Source: an uncultured Clostridia bacterium (GTDB taxonomy: Bacteria > Bacillota > Clostridia > Christensenellales > Aristaeellaceae). From it: a stretch of DNA of 5,085 nt. This document shows positions 1-5,085 of this stretch, piece by piece. The stretch lies in the NCBI GenBank assembly GCA_946615785.1, contig CAMOIA010000138.1:1-5085 (forward strand). Direction: 5' to 3'. The translations under genes were made by a program, and so were the position numbers. Below the pieces are notes generated by a model that worked only from the letters and a program-made list of their open reading frames with translations, was not told where the DNA came from and did no database searches. How positions within the stretch are numbered: position 1 is the first letter of the stretch; the number at the start of each line of letters is the position of its first letter.

Positions 1-164
1 GGGCTGGCGATCATCGCATCGTGATGGCGGCTGCGGTCGCTTCGTCCGCGTGTATGCATGAGAGCGTTCTATGGGGAGCGGAAGCGCTGAACAAGAGTTA
101 CCCCGCGTTTCCGCGGCATTTTCAGATCCTGGGAGGGAAATTCGATGTCGTCGACGATCGGTGA
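1..164 (+). CDS. aroA: 3-phosphoshikimate 1-carboxyvinyltransferase (EPSP synthase), C-terminal fragment
   Basis: This is the last 53 codons of a gene that starts before the window, read in the frame of base 3 and ending at TGA 162-164. EPSP synthase transfers the enolpyruvyl group of PEP to shikimate 3-phosphate, the sixth step of the shikimate pathway, in the cytoplasm. The visible part begins with AGDHRIVMAAAVAS. The DHR is the hallmark of the last conserved block of EPSP synthases (D-H-R-x-x-M in the family) and lies in the active site. The end, with SYPAFPRHFQILGG, matches the usual SxPxFxxxxxxLG close of the family. The neighbours support the call, since the product is the substrate of AroC encoded next. 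The stop lies 20 nt inside aroC, so the two genes are probably translationally coupled. Only the C-terminus is seen, so the state of the rest of the enzyme is unknown. Confidence 0.92.
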   Translation, partial: AGDHRIVMAAAVASSACMHESVLWGAEALNKSYPAFPRHFQILGGKFDVVDDR

Positions 165-1215
165 AAAAATCCGCGTATCCATCTTTGGACAGAGCCACGG
201 CGAGGCCATCGGCGCGGTCGTGGATGGCCTTCAGGCGGGCGAAAAAATCGATGAGGAAGCGCTTGCGGCGTTTATGGCCAGACGCGCGCCCGGAAAGGTG
301 CTTTCCACAGCGCGCAGGGAACAGGACCGGGTGCGCATCCTCTCAGGCCTTGCACACGGGGTTACCTGCGGCGCGCCGCTGGCGCTCGTGATCGAAAACA
401 CCGATCAGCACAGCGCGGATTACGACCTTCTGCGGCGCCTGCCCCGGCCGGGGCACGCCGATTACCCGGCGCATGTGAAGTGGCAGGGCATGAACGACGT
501 GCGCGGCGGCGGGCATTTTTCGGCCAGGCTCACCGCGCCGCTCTGCGCCGTCGGGGGCATTCTGATGCAGATCTACGAAAGGCGCGGCATTTTCATCGGG
601 GCGCACCTTGCCTCCGTCTGCGGCGTCAAGGACACGCCCTTTGACCCCATGAACGTCACGGCAGACGATTTCGCGCTCTGCGCGTCCCGCTATCCCGCCG
701 TGATGAACCAGGCGGCGGGGGAGGAAATGATGCGCGCGGTCGCGGCCCTTCAGCAGCAGGGGAACAGCGGCGGCGGCGTGGTCGAATGCGCGGTGCTGGG
801 CCTTCCCGTCGGGCTCGGCAGTCCCATTTTCGACGGCCTTGAAAACCGGATCGCGAAGGCGGTCTTCGGCATTCCGGCGGTCAAGGGCATTGAATTCGGC
901 GAAGGCTTTTCGGCGGCCGGGATGACGGGGTTTGAAAACAACGATCCGTATACCGTTCGGGACGGGCGGATCGAGCTGCTTTCCAACCACGCGGGCGGCA
1001 TTCTCGGCGGGCTTTCAAACGGCGCGCCGCTGGTTTTCCGCGCCGCCTTCAAGCCGACGCCGTCCATCGCCGCCGAGCAGCGCACCGTGGATCTGAAAAC
1101 CATGGAGCCCGCAAACCTTCGGGTCGGCGGCAGGCACGATCCGTGCGTGGCGCTTCGGGCCGTGCCCTGCGTCGAGGCCGCCTGCGCCGTGGCGCTCTGC
1201 GACGAGATCCTGTGA
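145..1215 (+). CDS. aroC: Chorismate synthase
   Basis: Chorismate synthase removes phosphate from EPSP by a 1,4-anti elimination that needs reduced FMN, giving chorismate. The protein has 356 residues, within the usual 350-390. Visible family blocks are GQSHGEAIG (15-23) with the first conserved histidine H18, RRAPGK (46-51), NTDQHSADY (85-93), PRPGHADY (100-107) with the second conserved histidine H104, RGGGHFSARLT (120-130), HAGGILGGLSNG (282-293), KPTPSI (303-308) and GRHDPCVALRAVP (from 329). GQSHG and GGGHFSxRLT replace the E. coli-type GESHG and GGRSSARET; as I recall, this variant is common in Clostridia and is not a defect. The start is fixed by GGGAGGG at 131-137, 7 nt before the ATG, inside the end of aroA. 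pheA follows almost directly and uses the product. No second promoter is visible. Confidence 0.97.
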   Translation: MSSTIGEKIRVSIFGQSHGEAIGAVVDGLQAGEKIDEEALAAFMARRAPGKVLSTARREQDRVRILSGLAHGVTCGAPLALVIENTDQHSADYDLLRRLPRPGHADYPAHVKWQGMNDVRGGGHFSARLTAPLCAVGGILMQIYERRGIFIGAHLASVCGVKDTPFDPMNVTADDFALCASRYPAVMNQAAGEEMMRAVAALQQQGNSGGGVVECAVLGLPVGLGSPIFDGLENRIAKAVFGIPAVKGIEFGEGFSAAGMTGFENNDPYTVRDGRIELLSNHAGGILGGLSNGAPLVFRAAFKPTPSIAAEQRTVDLKTMEPANLRVGGRHDPCVALRAVPCVEAACAVALCDEIL

Positions 1216-1218
1216 GGT
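1214..1218 (+). promoter_or_regulatory. Ribosome binding site GAGGT that favours the inner pheA start
   Basis: GAGGT overlaps the aroC stop codon (TGA 1213-1215). It directly abuts the first in-frame ATG at 1219, leaving no spacer, but sits 6 nt before the second in-frame ATG at 1225, which is a normal distance. This favours 1225 as the pheA start. The difference is only two residues. Confidence 0.6.
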
Positions 1219-1224
1219 ATGAAC

Positions 1225-2334
1225 ATGGACGAAAGCACGTACAAGGCTGAAATTACAAGGCTTGACCGGGAAATCCTGAAGCTTTTCCGGGAGCGCATGG
1301 CTGTATCGGCGGCATATGTGGGCGAAAACGCCATGCCCCGCAGGGACCGCGCCTTTGAGCGGCAGTGTCTTGCGGAGGCGGGCGCGGGAGACCCTGAAAC
1401 CGGCATTTACGCGCGGCTGCTGGACGCGAATATGATCGAATACGCCCGCGCCTATCAGAGCGAACGCGCGCTGCCCCTGCCGGACGATCTGCCCAGGGAA
1501 ACGCGCAGCGTGTTTCCCCGCGCGGCTACCGTGGCCTGCCAGGGCGTGGAGGGCGCGTACAGCCAGGCGGCGGCGGACAAGGTGTTCCCGTTCGCAGACA
1601 TTACGTATGTGCCGCGGTTTGACGGCGTATTCCGGGCGGTGGAAAGCGGGCTGTGCCGCTTCGGCGTGCTGCCGGTGGAAAACAGTTCCCACGGTTCCGT
1701 CATCCAGAATTACGACCTGATGCGCAGGCACCGCTTCAGCATTGCGCGTGCGGTGAAGCTGCACATCAGCCACAACCTGATGGCGCTGCCCGGCGCGAAT
1801 CTTTCGGACATCCGCACGATCATCAGCCACGAGCAGGCCATCGGGCAGTGCAGCGAATTCCTTTCGACCCTGAAGGACGTGCAGGTGAAGGTCTGCGAAA
1901 ATACCGCGATGGCTGCAAAGCTCGTTTCAAACGGCGGGGACAGGACGGTCGCGGCCATTTCACAGGAAAGCTGCGCGGAGCTTTACGGGCTTTCCATTCT
2001 CAAAACGCGCATCCAGAACACGGACAACAATTACACCCGGTTCATCATCATCGAGAAAAACCAGGTCGTCTATCCCGGATCGAGCAAAATCAGCGTTCTG
2101 TTTTCAACGCCCCATATGCCCGGGGCGCTGGAAAGGGTGATGGCGCGGTTTTCGTGTCTCGGCCTCAACCTGACCAAGCTTGAAAGCCGCCCGGAGGCGG
2201 GCAGCGATTTTCATTACGTGTTCTACGTGGATCTGGAAGCGTCCATTGAGGACGAGGACGTGCGCAGGCTGCTTTTGTATATGAAGCGGGATCTGCCCAT
2301 GTGCACGCTCCTTGGCGCGTATCAGGAGGTGTAA
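1225..2334 (+). CDS. pheA: P-protein: AroQ-type chorismate mutase domain (degenerate) fused to prephenate dehydratase and ACT domain
   Basis: The family converts chorismate to prephenate and then to phenylpyruvate, the phenylalanine branch. Counting from ATG 1225 (369 residues; ATG 1219 would add two), residues 1-85 are an AroQ-fold helical module, 102-280 the prephenate dehydratase and 285-369 an ACT domain. Dehydratase blocks are GVEGAYSQAA (107-116), PVENSSHGSV (from 150), SHEQAIGQC (201-209) and the catalytic TRF (271-273). The ACT domain has GAL (300-302) and ESRP (320-323), the phenylalanine-binding motifs, so feedback inhibition is expected. The mutase module is odd. By alignment from memory to E. 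coli, the Arg28, Asp48, Glu52 and Gln88 equivalents remain (R24, D41, E45, Q78), but Arg11 is K7, Arg51 is F44, Ser84 is A74, and catalytic Lys39 has no counterpart; there is no lysine at all between residues 20 and 118. Dehydratase activity is near certain; mutase activity is doubtful. Confidence 0.94.
   Translation: MDESTYKAEITRLDREILKLFRERMAVSAAYVGENAMPRRDRAFERQCLAEAGAGDPETGIYARLLDANMIEYARAYQSERALPLPDDLPRETRSVFPRAATVACQGVEGAYSQAAADKVFPFADITYVPRFDGVFRAVESGLCRFGVLPVENSSHGSVIQNYDLMRRHRFSIARAVKLHISHNLMALPGANLSDIRTIISHEQAIGQCSEFLSTLKDVQVKVCENTAMAAKLVSNGGDRTVAAISQESCAELYGLSILKTRIQNTDNNYTRFIIIEKNQVVYPGSSKISVLFSTPHMPGALERVMARFSCLGLNLTKLESRPEAGSDFHYVFYVDLEASIEDEDVRRLLLYMKRDLPMCTLLGAYQEV
2324..2330 (+). 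promoter_or_regulatory. Ribosome binding site AGGAGGT fixing a TTG start for aroE-aroK
   Basis: A seven-base match to the anti-Shine-Dalgarno sequence lies at the very end of pheA, 6 nt before TTG 2337-2339. The in-frame ATG at 2301 has no comparable site in front of it and would add 12 residues that do not resemble AroE, whose usual N-terminus (YxLIGHPLxHSxSP) begins immediately after the TTG. Confidence 0.85.
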
Positions 2335-2336
2335 GC

Positions 2337-3566
2337 TTGACCTGCTATCTCATCGGCCACCCGCTCGCACATTCCTTCAGCCCGCGCCTGCATGCGCTTC
2401 TCGGAAACGCGGATTACCGCCTTCTGGATCTTGAGGAAACGGAGGTCGGCTCGTTCGTGCGCGGCGGGGAATACACGGGGCTCAACGTCACCATTCCCTA
2501 TAAGGAAACGGTGATTCCATACCTTGACGAACTGACCGACAGGGCAAAGGCCATCGGCGCGGTGAACACGATCTACCGGCGGAGGGGAAACCTGATCGGC
2601 GACAATACCGACATCCTCGGCTTCCTGGCCATGGCGGACCGGGCGGGCATTGCGCTTTCGGGCCAAAACGCCATCGTGCTTGGGAGCGGCGGCACGTCCA
2701 AAATGGCGCAGGCGGCGCTGAAAATGCGCGGAGCGAAAAGCGTCACGGTGGTGAGCCGCCGGGGCGAATGGAATTATGACAATGTATATGCGCTGAAAGA
2801 GACGCAGCTGATCGTGAACACGACCCCCGTCGGCATGCATCCGAATGTCGATTCCATGCCGGTGGATCCCGCGCGCTTTCCCAGGCTGGAGGGCGTGATC
2901 GACGTGGTGTACAATCCGCTTCGGACGCGCCTTTGCCAGCGGGCACAGGCGCTGGGCGTGCGCTGTACGGGCGGGCTGTATATGCTGATCGCGCAGGGCC
3001 GCTATGCCGCGGAGCGCTTTCTGGACGCGCCGATTGCCGAGGAAACGGTCGAAAACGCGTACCGCACACTGCTTACGGAGAAACGCTCCATCGTGCTCTG
3101 CGGCATGCCGGGCAGCGGGAAAACGACGGTCGCTTCCATCCTGGCCTCGCGCACGGGCAGGCCGCTTCTGGATACCGATCAGATGATCGAAGAGACGGTC
3201 GGAATGTCCTGCGGCGAATACATCACCCGTTTTGGGGAGGAGGCCTTTCGGGACCGGGAAAGCGAATGCGTGCGCAGGGCGTGCCTTATGGGCGGCGTGA
3301 TCGCGACGGGCGGCGGGGCTGTTCTGCGGGAGGAGAACCGGAAAGACCTTCGCATGAACGGCATGGTTTTCCTTCTCCGGCGCGCTCTGGATTCTCTTCC
3401 GACGGACGGCCGGCCGCTCAGCAGGGATCTTGAAACCCTCAGGCGCATGGCGCGGGAGCGGGAAGAAAAATACCTCGCGGCCATGGACGCGGAAATCGAC
3501 AACAACGGCGGCGCAGAGTCCGCCGCCGATCAGATCATGGAGGCATTTGCATGCGCGTACTTGTAA
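2337..3566 (+). CDS. aroE-aroK: Bifunctional shikimate dehydrogenase-shikimate kinase (AroE-AroK fusion)
   Basis: One 409-residue chain carries steps 4 and 5 of the shikimate pathway: NADPH reduction of 3-dehydroshikimate, then ATP phosphorylation of shikimate. Residues 1-246 are AroE. HSFSP (12-16) supplies the shikimate-binding serines, NVTIPYK (50-56) the catalytic lysine K56, GAVNT (74-78) N77, DNTD (89-92) the catalytic D92, GSGGTSK (116-122) the dinucleotide loop, then NTTPVGM (161-167), YNPLRT (192-197) and GGLYMLIAQ (212-220). Residues 250-409 are AroK: Walker A GMPGSGKT (256-263), DTD (279-281), FGEEAFR (299-305) with R305, TGGGA (324-328), and a lid with DGRPLS (357-362) containing R359, plus R375. 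The linker is only a few residues. All catalytic positions I can map are present in both halves, so both should work. The start is TTG 2337, chosen for its AGGAGGT site. pheA ends 2 nt upstream, and aroQ begins inside the 3' end. Confidence 0.95.
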   Translation: MTCYLIGHPLAHSFSPRLHALLGNADYRLLDLEETEVGSFVRGGEYTGLNVTIPYKETVIPYLDELTDRAKAIGAVNTIYRRRGNLIGDNTDILGFLAMADRAGIALSGQNAIVLGSGGTSKMAQAALKMRGAKSVTVVSRRGEWNYDNVYALKETQLIVNTTPVGMHPNVDSMPVDPARFPRLEGVIDVVYNPLRTRLCQRAQALGVRCTGGLYMLIAQGRYAAERFLDAPIAEETVENAYRTLLTEKRSIVLCGMPGSGKTTVASILASRTGRPLLDTDQMIEETVGMSCGEYITRFGEEAFRDRESECVRRACLMGGVIATGGGAVLREENRKDLRMNGMVFLLRRALDSLPTDGRPLSRDLETLRRMAREREEKYLAAMDAEIDNNGGAESAADQIMEAFACAYL

Positions 3567-3979
3567 TCAACGGCCCCAACCTGAATATGCTCGGTATCCG
3601 GGAACCGGAAATCTACGGGAAAGGCAGTTTTTCCGCGCTGGAGGACAGCATCCGCCAGTGGTGCGCGGAAATGGGAATCGAATGCGAACTGTATCAAAGC
3701 AACCATGAAGGCTGCATCGTGGACAAAATCCAGGCGGCCTACGGGCATTTCGACGGCATTCTGATCAATCCCGGCGCGTACACGCACACGTCCGTCGCAA
3801 TCCTGGACGCGCTCAAAGCGGTCGGCATCCTTACCTGCGAGGTGCACCTGAGCGAGATCAGCCGGCGGGAAGCGTTCCGGCAGTTTTCCTATGTATCGCT
3901 CTACGCGGGGAAAACCATTACAGGCCTCGGTTTTGAGGGCTACAGGGAGGGCTTGAAATGGCTGAAAGCGTCCGTCTGA
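3551..3979 (+). CDS. aroQ: 3-dehydroquinate dehydratase, type II
   Basis: Type II dehydroquinase removes water from 3-dehydroquinate by anti elimination through an enolate to give 3-dehydroshikimate, the substrate of the AroE half encoded just upstream. The 142-residue length is typical for this dodecameric flavodoxin-like family. Seen in order are NGPNLNMLGIREPEIYG (7-23) with R17 and the catalytic Y22 on the mobile lid, QSNHEG (49-54), NPGAYTHTSVA (73-83) with N73, and EVHLSEI (97-103) with catalytic H99, followed by REAFR (106-110). The Asn common after HLS is Glu here, which I regard as within family variation. The start has GGAGG at 3539-3543 with a 7-nt spacer and lies 16 nt before the aroE-aroK stop. 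The next gene starts 22 nt before this stop, so it is in the middle of a coupled string. The pathway neighbours make the assignment secure. Confidence 0.97.
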   Translation: MRVLVINGPNLNMLGIREPEIYGKGSFSALEDSIRQWCAEMGIECELYQSNHEGCIVDKIQAAYGHFDGILINPGAYTHTSVAILDALKAVGILTCEVHLSEISRREAFRQFSYVSLYAGKTITGLGFEGYREGLKWLKASV

Positions 3980-5001
3980 ACCCGTCTGCCTTTCTTTCCA
4001 TGGGCCGGAACAGCGTCCGGGACATTTGCTGGCTCGGGTGGTCCGCGTCCTCTCTTTCCTTCCGGACGACGGCAGGGCACATCGTTTTCCGGCTCTGCAC
4101 GGACGCAAAACCTTTGGAAAATCCCTTCCTCTGCCGGGCAGCGGTGCTCGTGGACGATGCAATGCGGGAGGATTTTCTGCTTTGCGGCGACAGGGACGTA
4201 ACCCTGCGCCTTGACGGGCAGGAGCATACAGTCACGCTTGCAAAGCTCAGCGAGGCCGCGTTCGGGTCCCTCGGCGTGCGGGAAATCCTTTCGGATTCGG
4301 GCGACGTGCGCCCGACAGCGCCTTCATGCCGTGCCATTGAATTCATCGGCGATTCCATTACCTGCGGCTACGGCGTGGACGCAGCGGCGGAGGACACGTT
4401 TTCAACCCACACCGAAAACGCGCTTTCGGCGTATGCGTATCTCACCGCAAAGGCCCTGAACGCTTCGTATTCGCTTGTTTCCTGGAGCGGGATCGGCATT
4501 ATCAGCGACTGGGTGCCGGATACGGCACAGGAGCCTGACACCACCATCCTGATGCCCGATCTTTACCCGGAGGAAAACCGCAGGCTTTCGGAAAGACTGT
4601 CGGAAAAGAGCGCCCCGTATGCGTTTGAAAAACATCCGGCGGATCTTGTGGTCGTGAACCTCGGTACGAACGACCAGAGCTACGTCCGGTCGCTTCCCGA
4701 CCGCGAAGCGCATTTTGAACGCGAATACGGCGCGTTTCTGGACAAAATCGCTTCTCTGCGGCCCGGAACACCGATCCTTTGCACCCTCGGCATCATGGGA
4801 ACCTCCCTCTGCCCTGCCGTCCAAAGGGCCGTTGAGGCCTTTGGGAACCGGCATCCGGACACAAAATGCGACTTTTTTCCCTTCCCGGAACAGGTGCCGT
4901 CAGACGGCCTTGGCGCAGACTTCCATCCGAGCCGCGTGACCCAGCAGAAGGCGGCCGCCCTGCTGAGCGGAAAAATCCGGGAGTGGATGAACTGGCGGTA
5001 A
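3958..5001 (+). CDS. CE2-like SGNH/GDSL esterase, probably cytoplasmic
   Basis: The 347 residues look like carbohydrate esterase family 2 proteins, which remove acetyl groups from sugars. An N-terminal beta-rich part (about 14-115, with GRN and LGWSASSLSF) is followed by an SGNH hydrolase domain. Block I is IEFIGDSITCGYG with nucleophile S133; block II SWSGIGI (175-181) offers G178; block III LGTND (235-239) offers N238; block V is GADFHPS with H323. The acid D321 is two residues before the histidine, not three, as in CE2-type GCDxHPS sequences; some CE2 members are described as relying on a Ser-His dyad. There is no signal peptide or membrane segment, and nine cysteines are spread along the chain, so I infer a cytoplasmic enzyme. 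AGGGAGG (3944-3950) lies 7 nt before the ATG, which is inside aroQ. The substrate is unknown: an imported acetylated saccharide, or another acyl ester. Its link to aromatic synthesis is not explained by the family. Confidence 0.85.
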   Translation: MAESVRLNPSAFLSMGRNSVRDICWLGWSASSLSFRTTAGHIVFRLCTDAKPLENPFLCRAAVLVDDAMREDFLLCGDRDVTLRLDGQEHTVTLAKLSEAAFGSLGVREILSDSGDVRPTAPSCRAIEFIGDSITCGYGVDAAAEDTFSTHTENALSAYAYLTAKALNASYSLVSWSGIGIISDWVPDTAQEPDTTILMPDLYPEENRRLSERLSEKSAPYAFEKHPADLVVVNLGTNDQSYVRSLPDREAHFEREYGAFLDKIASLRPGTPILCTLGIMGTSLCPAVQRAVEAFGNRHPDTKCDFFPFPEQVPSDGLGADFHPSRVTQQKAAALLSGKIREWMNWR

Positions 5002-5020
5002 GAGGTGAGCGGTTACGGGA

Positions 5021-5041
5021 TGAGGGCCTGCGCGGCCCTCA
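5021..5041 (+). repeat. GC-rich palindrome 1 after the last gene
   Basis: TGAGGGCC (5021-5028) and GGCCCTCA (5034-5041) form a perfect 8-bp stem around the loop TGCGC. It starts 20 nt after the esterase stop. No T-run follows (the next bases are AACTCC), so it is not a canonical intrinsic terminator, although it could slow transcription or protect the 3' end of the mRNA. With the next palindrome it looks like one unit of a dispersed palindromic element; that reading is inference. Confidence 0.6.
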
Positions 5042-5051
5042 AACTCCTGCG

Positions 5052-5072
5052 CCAAAGGCCGTGGGCCTCTGG
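5052..5072 (+). repeat. GC-rich palindrome 2, paired with the first
   Basis: CCAAAGGCC (5052-5060) pairs with GGCCTCTGG (5064-5072) around the loop GTG, with eight pairs and one A-C mismatch in the middle. It lies 10 nt after the first palindrome. No T-run is visible before the window ends 13 nt later, so termination cannot be judged. The full extent of the element is cut off by the window edge. Confidence 0.5.
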
Positions 5073-5085
5073 ACACCACCTTGCG

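Noticed and set aside
145..400. GQSHG and GGGHFSARLT in AroC as possible active-site loss
   Set aside because: Both conserved histidines (H18, H104) and the C-terminal FMN/substrate motifs are present, and this variant is, to my knowledge, ordinary in Clostridia chorismate synthases.
343..990. Long open frame of 215 codons on the minus strand inside aroC
   Set aside because: It lies wholly opposite a secure gene, has no recognisable domain, and is rich in Arg, Ala, Pro and His as expected from the antisense of GC-rich coding DNA.
1015..1830. Long open frame of 271 codons on the minus strand across the aroC-pheA junction
   Set aside because: It is antisense to two well-supported genes with conserved catalytic motifs, and its composition is typical of a shadow frame.
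1653..2183. Plus-strand open frame of 176 codons within pheA
   Set aside because: It is an alternate frame of the dehydratase domain, rich in His, Arg and Gly, with no family motif.
2933..3433. Plus-strand open frame of 166 codons within aroE-aroK
   Set aside because: It is an alternate frame of a region whose true frame carries Walker A and the shikimate kinase motifs.
5021..5041. Intrinsic terminator for the operon
   Set aside because: The stem is good, but the bases after it contain no T-run, so I describe it as a palindrome and do not call a terminator.
5020..5085. Possible new coding region from ATG 5020, open to the window end (22 codons)
   Set aside because: It consists almost entirely of the two palindromes, its nearest ribosome-site-like GAGGT (5002-5006) is 13 nt away, and the peptide resembles nothing I recognise. 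The window ends too soon to exclude it fully.

Overview
The window is a compact, one-directional aromatic amino acid operon. In order it holds the 3' end of aroA (EPSP synthase), aroC (chorismate synthase), pheA (chorismate mutase-prephenate dehydratase with an ACT domain), a fused aroE-aroK (shikimate dehydrogenase plus shikimate kinase), aroQ (type II 3-dehydroquinase) and a CE2-like SGNH/GDSL esterase. All genes are on the + strand. The last 84 bases contain two GC-rich palindromes and no gene I can support.

The organism is probably a GC-rich member of the Clostridia (Bacillota), such as an uncultured gut lineage. The grounds are strong AGGAGG-type ribosome binding sites, a Clostridia-like gene order and set of sequence variants (chorismate synthase with GQSHG and RRAPG, AroE with a shortened cofactor domain, kinase lid with DGRPLS), and the type II dehydroquinase. 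This is family-level recognition and was not tested by search.

The layout is very tight. aroA and aroC overlap by 20 nt. pheA follows aroC after 3 or 9 nt, depending on its start. aroE-aroK follows pheA after 2 nt. aroQ overlaps aroE-aroK by 16 nt, and the esterase overlaps aroQ by 22 nt. There is no room for internal promoters or terminators between genes, so a single transcript with translational coupling is likely. Its promoter must lie upstream of the window.

The enzymes cover the route from 3-dehydroquinate (AroQ) through 3-dehydroshikimate and shikimate (AroE), shikimate 3-phosphate (AroK), EPSP (AroA) and chorismate (AroC) to prephenate and phenylpyruvate (PheA). DAHP synthase, dehydroquinate synthase and the tyrosine branch are not in view and may lie upstream. 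The ACT domain of PheA predicts feedback inhibition by phenylalanine.

I see no clearly new biological system. The points most worth a second look are a PheA mutase module that lacks its catalytic lysine, an export-signal-free carbohydrate-esterase-like protein translationally coupled to the aro genes, the AroE-AroK fusion, and the paired-palindrome element at the 3' end.
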